From the NCBI GenBank assembly GCA_022572625.1, contig JACZVN010000012.1, positions 1 through 8,567 of the forward strand: DNA of 8,567 nucleotides, written 5' to 3'. The notes below the pieces were generated by a model. It did no database searches and had not been told where the DNA came from. It saw only the letters and a list, made by a program, of their open reading frames with translations. Shown piece after piece: positions 1 to 5,749 of the stretch; position 1 is the stretch's first letter, and every line of letters starts with the position of its first letter. Both the position numbers and the translations under genes were made by a program. Source of the stretch: Patescibacteria group bacterium (GTDB lineage: Bacteria > Patescibacteriota > Patescibacteriia > UBA2591 > UBA6264).

Positions 1-590
1 CCTGTGGTGGCGACGCCGGATGTGTTGGTGTGCGGGGCGGGGCTGTCCGGGATCGGGGCGGCGGTTTCGGCGGCACGGGGTGGGGCGCAGACGATGCTCG
101 TTGAGCGGAACGGGTTTTCCGGTGGGTTCTTTACGGCGATTATCGGGTCGGCATTCGATGGGTTTGTGGACGAGCGGACGGGGGAGCCCGTCGTAGGTGG
201 GATCGTTTTCGAAATGCTCGAACGGTTGGGTGTTATTCAACCGGGTGAAGGGCCGAAGCTGCGATACAATGTGAACGGTGATTTTTCCTTCGTGGAGATG
301 CACCCGGACCGCGTGATTCCTCGTTGTGATCCTGAGCGGTTCAAGCGAGCGTCGGACGATATCCTTGAAGAGGCGGGTGTCGACATTCTGTATCACACGC
401 AGGTTGCTGATGTGGTTACGAAGAATGGTCGTGTCGATTCGGTTATTGTCAGCAATAAGGCGGGTCTGGTTGCCATTCAACCAAAGGTCGTGATCGACTG
501 TACCGGGGATGGAGACGTGGCTGCGTGGGCGGGTGCGGAGACGGAGATCGCCGAGTCGCTGCAGCCGATGAGTCTGCATTTTCGTATTGC
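1..590 (+). CDS. FAD-dependent oxidoreductase, N-terminal fragment (cut at both ends)
   Basis: This is the N-terminal part of a flavoprotein of the FAD_oxidored type, a family with mostly uncharacterised substrates. A Rossmann dinucleotide-binding motif, GAGLSG, lies near the start, followed about 20 residues later by LVER, whose Glu would bind the FAD ribose. A second FAD-contact motif, DCTGDGD, is at about residue 165, and LQPMSLHFRI is typical just after it. The first possible start is GTG at 4, but the frame is open to position 1 and the upstream PVV is usual just before this domain, so the true start is probably outside the window. Family identity stops near 590, where GC-rich DNA gives way to AT-rich DNA in the same reading frame. 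The C-terminal half of the enzyme is absent. An automatic caller would report one fused protein from 4 to 1179; I consider that an artefact. Confidence 0.8.
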
Positions 591-600
591 TTATTTGAAT
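585..600. other. Chimeric junction inside an open reading frame
   Basis: Base composition and codon choice change abruptly here. To the left, codons end mainly in G or C and encode a recognisable flavoprotein. To the right, the DNA is very AT-rich and, after about 55 bases with no protein resemblance, starts an MscS channel. The reading frame stays open across the join by chance, giving a 391-codon frame from 4 to 1179. No insertion-sequence ends, inverted repeats or integrase lie at the boundary. The most likely cause is a false join in a metagenomic assembly or an amplification chimera. Confidence 0.75.
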
Positions 601-645
601 CCTGGTTTTGAACTTAAAAAATTTATAAGTAATAAATTAAATACT

Positions 646-1179
646 ATGCAAGAATTTATCATTACTATTATTAAACAAAACGCAATTGAAGTTATCTGGA
701 TTGTTATTCTATTCTTTTTAGGCCGATTAGTTTTAAAATTAATCGTCAAGCGGCTGGCCAGGATCGTTGATGACGGGGATGACGCGCATTCTTCCCAAGC
801 AGAAAAAAGAGCGGAAACTTTGAGCCGCATTCTTGTCTCAATCGGAAATGTTATTATTTACGCCGTTATTTTATTTATGGTTTTAAATTTGTTCGGCGTT
901 GATATCAGACCGATTTTGGCCGGCGCGGGAATTATTGGGCTGGCCATTGGTTTCGGCTCTCAAACATTGGTCAAGGATTTTGTTTCCGGACTTTTTATTT
1001 TAGTTGAAAATCAATATGGCATTGGCGATACAGTAAAAATAGGTAAATCCGAAGGGAAGGTTATTAGAATTACCATGCGTTCCACTGTCTTAAAAGATAA
1101 AGAAGAAGAAATCCATTATATATCAAATGGATCAATCAAAAATGTAATCAATATGTCTCAGCAAAAAAAATCTTCGTAA
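646..1179 (+). CDS. Small-conductance mechanosensitive channel (MscS family), minimal form
   Basis: MscS channels open under membrane tension to release solutes during hypo-osmotic shock. Starting at ATG 646 the protein is 177 residues. It has a first membrane helix at about residues 12-30, a second at about 70-87, and the pore-lining third helix rich in Gly and Ala (AGAGIIGLAIGFGSQTLVKD), followed by the FILVENQYGIGDTVKI segment that begins the beta domain. The chain ends shortly after the beta domain with a Lys/Ser tail, so the C-terminal alpha/beta cage of E. coli MscS (286 residues) is missing. I chose 646 because upstream sequence in the frame has no MscS character and leads into the foreign flavoprotein. 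No Shine-Dalgarno is seen, so a leaderless or weak start is likely. The next gene begins 45 bases downstream. Confidence 0.85.
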   Translation: MQEFIITIIKQNAIEVIWIVILFFLGRLVLKLIVKRLARIVDDGDDAHSSQAEKRAETLSRILVSIGNVIIYAVILFMVLNLFGVDIRPILAGAGIIGLAIGFGSQTLVKDFVSGLFILVENQYGIGDTVKIGKSEGKVIRITMRSTVLKDKEEEIHYISNGSIKNVINMSQQKKSS

Positions 1180-1211
1180 AATATTTAGATTATTTTTACA
1201 GAGCTAAATTA

Positions 1212-1217
1212 TATAAT
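1212..1217 (+). promoter_or_regulatory. -10 box (TATAAT) placed for leaderless transcription of the 39-codon gene
   Basis: A perfect TATAAT lies seven bases before ATG 1225, so transcription would begin at or next to the start codon. No convincing -35 box is seen. AT-rich DNA gives chance matches, but the spacing is exactly right and there is no ribosome binding site, which agrees with a leaderless message. Confidence 0.4.
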
Positions 1218-1224
1218 TATATCT

Positions 1225-1344
1225 ATGGCAAAAAGAAACACCGGAGTCGGAAAGATGAGAAAGACTCATTCAAAAAAAACTAAAAAAAGGCTGGCGATAA
1301 AGTATGAAATGTTGGCAAAACGGGCCAAAAAAAAGCGCAAATAA
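1225..1344 (+). CDS. Small Lys/Arg-rich basic protein, 39 residues
   Basis: ATG 1225 to TAA 1342 encodes a 39-residue protein beginning MAKRNTGVGKMRKTHSKK, with about half of its residues Lys or Arg and only one acidic residue. The composition is that of a small ribosomal or nucleic-acid-binding protein. The KMRKTH and KKTKKR segments loosely recall short basic ribosomal proteins, but I cannot assign it to a family. The mean codon usage fits the AT-rich neighbours. There is no Shine-Dalgarno; a TATAAT seven bases upstream points to leaderless expression. The downstream region holds several hairpins and ends in a terminator at 1429-1467. Its shortness means automatic annotation often misses it. 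The main doubt is that a low-complexity, A-rich frame can arise by chance. Confidence 0.55.
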   Translation: MAKRNTGVGKMRKTHSKKTKKRLAIKYEMLAKRAKKKRK

Positions 1345-1357
1345 GTCTATTTTTCAA

Positions 1358-1467
1358 GACCGAGTCAAGGTCAAAAAAATTTATTTCGTGACCGAATCAC
1401 TGTCTGGCAACAGGCAGGCTATCCATGGAGCAGCGAAAATAATTGATTCGCAGGCTGCTATTTTTTT
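1358..1467 (+). ncRNA. Hairpin-rich 3' region or small structured RNA
   Basis: This stretch is less AT-rich than its surroundings and holds successive hairpins on the plus strand. GGTCA 1369-1373 can pair with TGACC 1389-1393. A seven-base-pair stem at 1400-1406/1411-1417 is capped by the GNRA tetraloop GCAA. A terminator stem with a T-run ends the region. The first stem competes with a small one formed by GACC 1358-1361 and GGTC 1369-1372. A ten-base direct repeat with one mismatch (GACCGAGTCA 1358-1367, GACCGAATCA 1390-1399) underlies this. It could be a processed 3' RNA or merely the 3' untranslated part of the small basic protein message. No known RNA family is recognised. Confidence 0.35.
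1429..1467 (+). terminator. Intrinsic terminator
   Basis: AGCAGC 1429-1434 pairs with GCTGCT 1454-1459, and a small GAA/TTC extension closes further inside after a bulge. Seven T residues follow at 1461-1467. It would end the transcript carrying the 39-codon gene and separates it from the PAP2 gene. Confidence 0.65.
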
Positions 1468-1503
1468 ATACCCTTCATAAAAGTTAAAAGTTTATTTTAT
1501 AAT

Positions 1504-2394
1504 ATGAATTTTTTATTAAATAAAATTAGAGCGGGCGTAAAAAAGCCAAATACCATTGTAGTTATTTTGCTTGGTTATTTGATAGTGGTGATTGGTTTAA
1601 TGATGGCAAAAGGTATATTTATAACCCCGGACAGACTTTTAATATTTATTTTATTTGCGGCGCTCGTGATGGGCCGCTTGAGGGGATTTATTAGAGACTG
1701 GATTCCATTTGTTATTCTAATTTTAGCCTATGAAATGCTGCGGGGATTTGCCGATAATACTGGAATTTCTCTAAATATGGCAAATCTCGTAGCTTGGGAA
1801 ATTGGTATTTTTGGCTTTATTCCGACTGAATACTTGCAACAAAAATTTTATTATTATAATTCATTGAATTGGTATGATTTTACTGCCACGATTATCTATT
1901 TTCTTCATTTTCCATTACCAATTTTAGTCGCTTTTTTCTTTTGGATAAAAAACAAACACCAATATTATAAATTTGTGACCGCTTTAATTGTAGTTTCGTT
2001 TGCCGCTTTTATCACCTTTGTCCTTTTTCCAGCGGCCCCTCCTTGGTATGCTGCAAAAGAGGGGATTATTTCAGTTCAAAAAATTGTAAACACAGTAATG
2101 GATCAACTAGGCTGGAATCGGAATCTTACGTATTATTATTCACATTTAAATCCCAATTCTGTGGCGGCCATGCCTTCTTTACATGCAGCTTATGCTTGGT
2201 TGGCATTCTTATCATTAGCTACCTTTTCTAAAAAATATGGAATATTATTTATTATTTATCCGTTTTTATCATGGATTTCAAGTATTTATCTTGGCGAACA
2301 TTATGTCATTGATATTATTATTGGCGTTTTGTATGCGAGCGCAGTCTATTTTATGGTCTATCGACTTCAATGGATTAAACTATGGAAGTCATAA
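1504..2394 (+). CDS. PAP2-superfamily membrane phosphatase (AUR1/inositolphosphotransferase-like)
   Basis: This is a 296-residue polytopic membrane protein of the PAP2_3 type, related to AUR1-like inositol phosphotransferases and lipid phosphate phosphatases. About six to eight hydrophobic helices are visible. The family core comes at the end: FPAAPPW (residues 175-181), the phosphatase motif MPSLHAA (223-229, His227) and the last motif YLGEHYVIDI (262-271), with His266 and Asp270 as nucleophile and its partner. The classical first motif KxxxxxxRP is not obvious, as in other members of this branch. The RDWIPF...YEMLRGFAD segment (64-84) is also characteristic. It probably acts on an isoprenoid or phospholipid phosphate head group at the outer membrane face. 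The exact substrate cannot be read from sequence. A TATAAT abuts the ATG with no Shine-Dalgarno, so the start is less certain than the family. Confidence 0.85.
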   Translation: MNFLLNKIRAGVKKPNTIVVILLGYLIVVIGLMMAKGIFITPDRLLIFILFAALVMGRLRGFIRDWIPFVILILAYEMLRGFADNTGISLNMANLVAWEIGIFGFIPTEYLQQKFYYYNSLNWYDFTATIIYFLHFPLPILVAFFFWIKNKHQYYKFVTALIVVSFAAFITFVLFPAAPPWYAAKEGIISVQKIVNTVMDQLGWNRNLTYYYSHLNPNSVAAMPSLHAAYAWLAFLSLATFSKKYGILFIIYPFLSWISSIYLGEHYVIDIIIGVLYASAVYFMVYRLQWIKLWKS

Positions 2395-2424
2395 TTTAAA
2401 TTTAAAATCGATTTTTCCCAGTAA

Positions 2425-2445
2425 GAGCTTCGCCTCGTTTTTTTT
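2425..2445 (+). terminator. Weak possible terminator after the PAP2 gene
   Basis: Eight T residues at 2438-2445 follow a short GC-containing segment in which GAG 2425-2427 can pair with CTC 2434-2436. The stem is only three base pairs, so the call rests mainly on the T-run between two separately promoted genes. Confidence 0.3.
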
Positions 2446-2453
2446 AAAAATTT

Positions 2454-2462
2454 TGTTATAAT
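2454..2462 (+). promoter_or_regulatory. Extended -10 promoter (TGt-TATAAT) for the membrane protein/phosphatase operon
   Basis: TG at 2454-2455 precedes a perfect TATAAT at 2457-2462. No good -35 box lies 16-18 bases upstream, which an extended -10 can tolerate. Transcription would begin near 2469, giving a leader of about 34 bases before ATG 2503. Confidence 0.5.
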
Positions 2463-2502
2463 AGGAGAGTAACGATAATTAGTTAGATAGATTAAATTTT
2501 TT

Positions 2503-2898
2503 ATGGAAATTATAAAACCTCACCCTAAATTTATTCGTTTGTTTTTCTTTTGGTCTGGTGTCATTGCCACTTTGGCCTACCGCATTATTATTATTTTAAA
2601 TTTTTATGATCCTTTATGGGTAAAAATTTCCTGGTATATTGGAACAATCGGTTTTAGTATTTATTTTTGGCACCGTTATAATATTCAAAAAAAACGAGCC
2701 GAATTGGTCTCGGATTATAAATTAATTGAAGTCGTTGATCAGAATTTTCAGCTTGAAAAAGAACAAAAACAAGCCCTACTTTATCTGGTTAAAACTAGTT
2801 TGACTTCTAAATCAAGATGGAATTCAATGTTTATCTTTTTACTTTCTGTTTTAGCCTTAATAATCGGCATTATTATGGATGTTATAAAGTTTATTTAA
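2503..2898 (+). CDS. Small membrane protein of unknown function, three predicted helices
   Basis: The 131-residue product has predicted membrane helices at about 12-32, 38-56 and 107-128. A charged, probably helical stretch rich in Lys, Glu and Gln (62-98) separates the second and third. The start KPHPKFIRLFFFWSG and the aromatic-rich first two helices look like a conserved domain rather than random hydrophobic sequence, but I do not recognise a named family or any catalytic motif. It has no visible Shine-Dalgarno. The next gene starts seven bases after its stop, with that gene's ribosome binding site overlapping this stop codon, so the two are translated from one message. The link to a histidine phosphatase does not by itself define a role. 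Confidence 0.75.
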   Translation: MEIIKPHPKFIRLFFFWSGVIATLAYRIIIILNFYDPLWVKISWYIGTIGFSIYFWHRYNIQKKRAELVSDYKLIEVVDQNFQLEKEQKQALLYLVKTSLTSKSRWNSMFIFLLSVLALIIGIIMDVIKFI

Positions 2899-2905
2899 GG
2901 ATATT

Positions 2906-3628
2906 ATGAAGAAAGAAACTCAGTCAAAAATAGCCCAAAAATGGCCTCATTATTTAGTCTTGGTCCGTCACGGTGAATCAATCTATAATGAAGAAAGAGA
3001 ATTGGTTAACCGGGGTGTTTTAAAAACCTATAGTACTAATGTTAAAGAAGTGCGTAATGCTGATATTCCTCTTTCCAGTCGCGGTCAGAAACAGGCGAAA
3101 AAAACCGCTCTTTACTTAAAGAAAAAGTATCAAAATTTTGACTTAATTTTTACTTCGCCTTTTAAACGAGCCTATGATACGGCCAGAATCATCAGCCGCC
3201 AATTTGGTCAGACTAAATTTATTGTTGAAGAACGAATCAGGGAAAAAGAATTTGGCATTGCTGATGGATTAACTCCAGATGAATTGAAAACTATTTTCCC
3301 TTATGAATATAAACGGAAGCAGAAAGAAAAAAAGTATTATTATCGACCGATTGGTGGAGAATCATATCCTGATATTAATCTACGTCTTTGGGCCTTTTTA
3401 AATACGTTAGTTCGAGAACACTCGCAAAAAAATATTTTAGTGGTTTCTCATTCGGCAATGATGCTGGGCTTTCGCAAATTACTAGAAAAATTAAGTGAAA
3501 AAGAATTGTTAAAAATTGACCAGGAAGATGATATTAAAAATTGCGCGATTATATCTTATTGTTTTGATCCAAAATTAAAACCAAAGCCCAAATTAAGACT
3601 TGATCTTTATAATAAGATCGCCTGGTAA
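2906..3628 (+). CDS. Histidine phosphatase superfamily protein (phosphoglycerate mutase-like)
   Basis: This is a soluble 240-residue protein of the branch-1 histidine phosphatase fold, which transfers or removes phosphate through a phospho-histidine. The nucleophile motif LVRHGES is at residues 19-25 (Arg21, His22). TSPFKRAYDTA (83-93) supplies the second active-site Arg, Arg88. An acidic residue in REKEFG (112-117) is the likely general acid, and VVSHS (179-183) carries the second His, His182. All core residues are present. The insertion between motifs and the basic tail are not those of the glycolytic dPGM GpmA, so a phosphatase on an unknown small molecule is more likely. A Shine-Dalgarno AAGGA overlaps the upstream stop, showing co-translation with the small membrane protein. 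A terminator follows at 3647-3674. Confidence 0.88.
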   Translation: MKKETQSKIAQKWPHYLVLVRHGESIYNEERELVNRGVLKTYSTNVKEVRNADIPLSSRGQKQAKKTALYLKKKYQNFDLIFTSPFKRAYDTARIISRQFGQTKFIVEERIREKEFGIADGLTPDELKTIFPYEYKRKQKEKKYYYRPIGGESYPDINLRLWAFLNTLVREHSQKNILVVSHSAMMLGFRKLLEKLSEKELLKIDQEDDIKNCAIISYCFDPKLKPKPKLRLDLYNKIAW

Positions 3629-3646
3629 ATTACGGTCAATCAGACT

Positions 3647-3674
3647 AAAATAGGCTAAATTAAGCCTATTTTTT
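3647..3674 (+). terminator. Intrinsic terminator after the histidine phosphatase
   Basis: AAAATAGGCT 3647-3656 pairs with AGCCTATTTT 3663-3672 over a six-base loop, with six T residues at 3669-3674. The promoter of the next gene starts immediately after. Confidence 0.82.
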
Positions 3675-3675
3675 A

Positions 3676-3704
3676 TTGACAAAACCCAAAAAAAATGCTA
3701 AGAT
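3676..3704 (+). promoter_or_regulatory. Sigma70-type promoter of the ClpP-like gene
   Basis: A perfect TTGACA at 3676-3681 is followed by a 17-base spacer and TAAGAT at 3699-3704, preceded by the extended -10 dinucleotide TG (3696-3697). Transcription should begin near 3711. The leader contains AGTTCTT at 3715-3721, an element also found in the leaders of the two serine peptidase genes downstream. Confidence 0.8.
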
Positions 3705-3744
3705 TTAAACTAATAGTTCTTAGACAATAAAAAGGAGATAAAAA

Positions 3745-4401
3745 TTGGATCTATTTAGTATTATAGGTTTAATATTAATTGGTATAAGTTTTTTAATTTT
3801 TGTTATCTGGATTATTTTTCCTGATTTAGCTATGAAGGGAATAATGAAATATAGTATTAATTCCTTTATAATAGAAGCAGAAAAAATGGGTCCAATTGAA
3901 ACAAAAGAAAAAGACAGAATTTTTATAGCTGGTGATATTGATCAAGCTAGAATTAGCAAGGTTATTATGAAAATCAAGTTCTTAGAAAGCGATGATAGAT
4001 TTTCTAAAATACAAATTTGGCTTTATTCAAATGGAGGTGAAATTCTGGCGGCTCAAGCCCTTTGCCAAGTAATGGAAGAATGCAAAAAACCGGTTGAAAT
4101 TGTGGCTTATAAGGCTTATTCAGCGGCGGCCATAATTCTAGTTTGTGGAACAAAGGGCAGAAGATTTGCTCGCTCAAAATCAAAATTCTTTATCCATAAT
4201 ACTACCTATCCATTAAGTCGAACTATTAATATAAAAATAGGATTACTTAGTTTTACCGATTACCTTAATAAAATAATTGGTAAATTACTAGCTGAAAAAA
4301 CCGGTCAACCGTTGAAAAAAATACTTGAAGATTGTAAAAAGGAGACTCATTTTACGGCTCAAGAGGCGCTTGAATACGGATTAGTGGATAAAATCATTTA
4401 A
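3745..4401 (+). CDS. ClpP-like serine protease with an N-terminal membrane anchor
   Basis: The 218-residue product combines one N-terminal membrane helix (about residues 4-26) with a ClpP peptidase domain from about 58 to the end. The ClpP match is strong: RIFIAGDID, IKFLESDD, IWLYSNGG, GTKGRRF, IHN and TGQPLKKILED...ALEYGLVDKII. The triad is intact by alignment: Ser126 in AYSAAA, His151 in FIHN and Asp196 in LED. The usual N-terminal axial loops that contact ClpX are replaced by the helix and a linker. Lysines just after the helix (31, 35) suggest the catalytic domain faces the cytoplasm. The start is TTG 3745, chosen because AAAGGAG (3731-3737) lies seven bases upstream and no nearby ATG keeps the helix. 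The gene is monocistronic, with its own strong promoter and terminator. No ATPase partner is encoded here. Confidence 0.87.
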   Translation: MDLFSIIGLILIGISFLIFVIWIIFPDLAMKGIMKYSINSFIIEAEKMGPIETKEKDRIFIAGDIDQARISKVIMKIKFLESDDRFSKIQIWLYSNGGEILAAQALCQVMEECKKPVEIVAYKAYSAAAIILVCGTKGRRFARSKSKFFIHNTTYPLSRTINIKIGLLSFTDYLNKIIGKLLAEKTGQPLKKILEDCKKETHFTAQEALEYGLVDKII

Positions 4402-4434
4402 AAAGTGGCAGCATAATCAATGTGCCACTTTTTT
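4401..4434 (+). terminator. Intrinsic terminator after the ClpP-like gene
   Basis: AAAAGTGGCA 4401-4410 pairs perfectly with TGCCACTTTT 4423-4432, followed by more T residues. The stem starts on the last base of the stop codon. Confidence 0.87.
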
Positions 4435-4461
4435 ATTATTTTTATTTGACTAATTTTTATA

Positions 4462-4492
4462 AAAAATAAAGGGGGCTGAAAATTCAGCCCCC
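4462..4492 (-). terminator. Intrinsic terminator of the minus-strand RNA
   Basis: GGGGGCTGAA 4471-4480 pairs with TTCAGCCCCC 4483-4492. On the minus strand the stem is followed by TTTATTTTTT. The plus strand has no T-run after it, so the orientation is minus. It faces the terminator of the ClpP-like gene. Confidence 0.82.
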
Positions 4493-4553
4493 CACCTGTG
4501 TCACTTTATCCGCGCCGAGTCATGCTTCCTTAGTTAAGCTACTTCGCATTGAG

Positions 4554-4601
4554 CTAACCTGAGTCAAAACTCGCGCCTCGTTTGGAAAAGTGTGCTTTCA
4601 T
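4554..4601 (-). CDS. Possible 15-residue leader peptide
   Basis: On the minus strand ATG 4601-4599 follows AGGAGG by seven bases, an ideal ribosome binding site within a nine-base match to the 16S anti-Shine-Dalgarno. The frame MKAHFSKRGASFDSG ends at TAG 4556-4554. The start codon sits in the loop of a hairpin whose arms are GTGT(A)GCT and AGCACAC, so folding could limit initiation. Against a real gene, the last codons overlap a GC-rich stem whose base pairing explains their unusual composition. It could be an upstream regulatory peptide within a structured RNA, or not translated at all. Confidence 0.35.
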   Translation of the reverse strand: MKAHFSKRGASFDSG

Positions 4602-4704
4602 AGCTACACCTCCTTTTTCGGTTTTTTGATTTACCGACAACGAATTACTTTCCCTTTAAAGACAAACCTTACCTCAAAGTAGGACTTCATCTCAAGGAGA
4701 TATT

Positions 4705-4733
4705 ATTATAACATAAAGAAATAAAAAAGTAAG
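4705..4733 (-). promoter_or_regulatory. Promoter of the minus-strand RNA at 4462-4698
   Basis: On the minus strand a perfect TATAAT (4710-4705) has a weak -35, CTTACT (4733-4728), with 17-base spacing. Transcription would begin near 4698. Confidence 0.5.
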
Positions 4734-4756
4734 ACCGCTTGACGTGAACCTAAATC

Positions 4757-4814
4757 TTGACTTTTTACTCAAATCTGCTAAACTTAAAATAATCAAGTAA
4801 AAAGTTCTTTAAAA
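4757..4814 (+). promoter_or_regulatory. Promoter and conserved leader of the first serine peptidase
   Basis: TTGACT 4757-4762, a 16-base spacer and TAAACT 4779-4784 with the extended TG at 4776-4777 form a good promoter. Transcription would start near 4791. The stretch 4757-4814 aligns without gaps to 5750-5807, ahead of the paralogous gene, with five mismatches in 58 positions. Conservation continues about 20 bases past the transcription start and includes AGTTCTT, so the leader may be regulatory. Confidence 0.8.
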
Positions 4815-4846
4815 TCAAAATAACTCAGAAAAAGTAGGAGAAAGTA

Positions 4847-5701
4847 ATGAAAAACAATAAATATTTTGTCTGCCTTTTAATTATAATTTTAAGCCTAATT
4901 ATTCCGGTTACAATGAGCGCTCAACCAATCCAGGTTGATATCCCTTCATATGTATTATTGACTCTTGTGACGCTAGATTCAGGTCGAACTGTCAGTCAAG
5001 CCAATTCAATTCTTATTGATGTCAATGATGGATTATTAATAACCAATGCTCATATCATCGAGTACGGTCAAATAAATTACATTGGAGTAAGAATTTTTAA
5101 TAAATGGCAGTTTGCCAGGATAAGAAGTGAATGGATTAATTGGCAGGCCGATTTAGCCATAATTCAGCTTAATCTTAATCAAATAGACTCTTTGCCACCC
5201 GCAGCCGTTTTAATGTCAGATACGTTATCATTGGGTGATCCAGCCGTGTTTAAAGGATATTTAGAATCTGAAACCGCTGACGGTAAATTATTTTTTCGTC
5301 CTGTTTTAATCAATACCTTAATTAGAAAAAAAGATGCTCGGTATGGAGAAATTAGTTCGGAAACATGGGCTGAATTCATGAAATTTAGAGTAAGCACTTC
5401 TAGAACTGAAGAGCCACCATGGAAAAAATTATCTATGTTGTATCGAAATTATCTGATTTTGGAAGCAACGGTTCAAATTAGAGAGATGAAACAAAAAATT
5501 CATGACGACTTAAGTGGATTAGCCTTGATTAATAAGAACAGTCAGGTAATAGGAATTTCAAGTAAATTATTTAAAGCAGGAACATTAGCTACTGCTATTC
5601 CGGCTTTTGAAATTGAAAATCTTTTAATTAAGGCCAAATTTGACTTAATGATAGAAGAACTTAAAGCTGAATTTAAAACATCAGACAATGATTCAAATTA
5701 A
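4847..5701 (+). CDS. Secreted trypsin-like serine peptidase, paralogue 1
   Basis: This 284-residue exported protein has a signal peptide (charged start, hydrophobic core at about 6-22, likely cleavage after MSA at about residue 25). The mature part has the chymotrypsin/HtrA-type double beta-barrel pattern. The catalytic His69 lies in LLITNAHII, close to the HtrA TNAH motif. Asp102 is in WQADLAIIQL, and the nucleophile Ser223 is in DDLSGLAL. ATAIPAFEIENLL (248-260) matches the GxAIP strand that follows the nucleophile in HtrA proteins. There is no PDZ domain. The nucleophile loop is unusual: the common GxSG reads DLSG here, so activity may be reduced. About 60 residues before the Ser are expanded. 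AGGAGAAAG precedes the ATG. It has its own promoter and terminator and lies next to a diverged paralogue. Confidence 0.8.
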   Translation: MKNNKYFVCLLIIILSLIIPVTMSAQPIQVDIPSYVLLTLVTLDSGRTVSQANSILIDVNDGLLITNAHIIEYGQINYIGVRIFNKWQFARIRSEWINWQADLAIIQLNLNQIDSLPPAAVLMSDTLSLGDPAVFKGYLESETADGKLFFRPVLINTLIRKKDARYGEISSETWAEFMKFRVSTSRTEEPPWKKLSMLYRNYLILEATVQIREMKQKIHDDLSGLALINKNSQVIGISSKLFKAGTLATAIPAFEIENLLIKAKFDLMIEELKAEFKTSDNDSN

Positions 5702-5710
5702 GAATAATAA

Positions 5711-5738
5711 AGCTCCGCCCATAGCAAGCGGAGTTTTA
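5711..5738 (+). terminator. Intrinsic terminator after peptidase paralogue 1
   Basis: CTCCGC 5713-5718 pairs with GCGGAG 5728-5733 across a nine-base loop, followed by TTTT. The promoter of the second paralogue starts 12 bases later. Confidence 0.75.
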
Positions 5739-5749
5739 TATTTAAAATA

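Larger units (their letters stand above)
4462..4698 (-). ncRNA. Candidate structured RNA locus with an embedded 15-codon reading frame
   Basis: The 445-base gap between the ClpP-like and serine peptidase genes carries a minus-strand transcription unit: a -10 box TATAAT (4710-4705), a less AT-rich body and a strong terminator. In the minus-strand RNA I see a TCGGT/ACCGA hairpin and a nine-base anti-16S match AAGGAGGTG. A hairpin at about 4609-4590 holds a start codon in its loop. A longer stem (about 4576-4569 with 4520-4513, one bulge) encloses a seven-base-pair hairpin (4558-4552 with 4540-4533). GAGT of the long stem can also pair locally with ACTC (4564-4561), so two exclusive folds are possible. 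It lacks the hallmarks of tmRNA, RNase P RNA, SRP RNA or 6S RNA. It could be a regulatory RNA, a leader-peptide system or a short mRNA. Confidence 0.55.

Noticed and set aside
4..1179. A true flavoprotein-channel fusion
   Set aside because: The domain break coincides with an abrupt change in base composition and codon use, half the flavoprotein is missing, and the channel has its own start.
2043..2461. Open frames of 62 and 74 codons overlapping the PAP2 gene in another frame
   Set aside because: They lie inside or across the end of a gene with clear PAP2 motifs, show no ribosome binding site and have no recognisable protein pattern.
3745..4401. The ClpP-like protein as an SppA or NfeD-type Ser-Lys protease
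   Set aside because: The spacing from Ser126 to GTKGRRF, the IHN motif and the Asp196 context match ClpP, giving a Ser-His-Asp triad. Lys123 is near but not where a Ser-Lys dyad would place it.
4462..4698. The minus-strand RNA as tmRNA (short frame plus structure)
   Set aside because: There is no tRNA-like acceptor, no CCA end, no T-arm GTTC motif and the peptide does not end in an LAA-type tag; the frame has a normal Shine-Dalgarno start.
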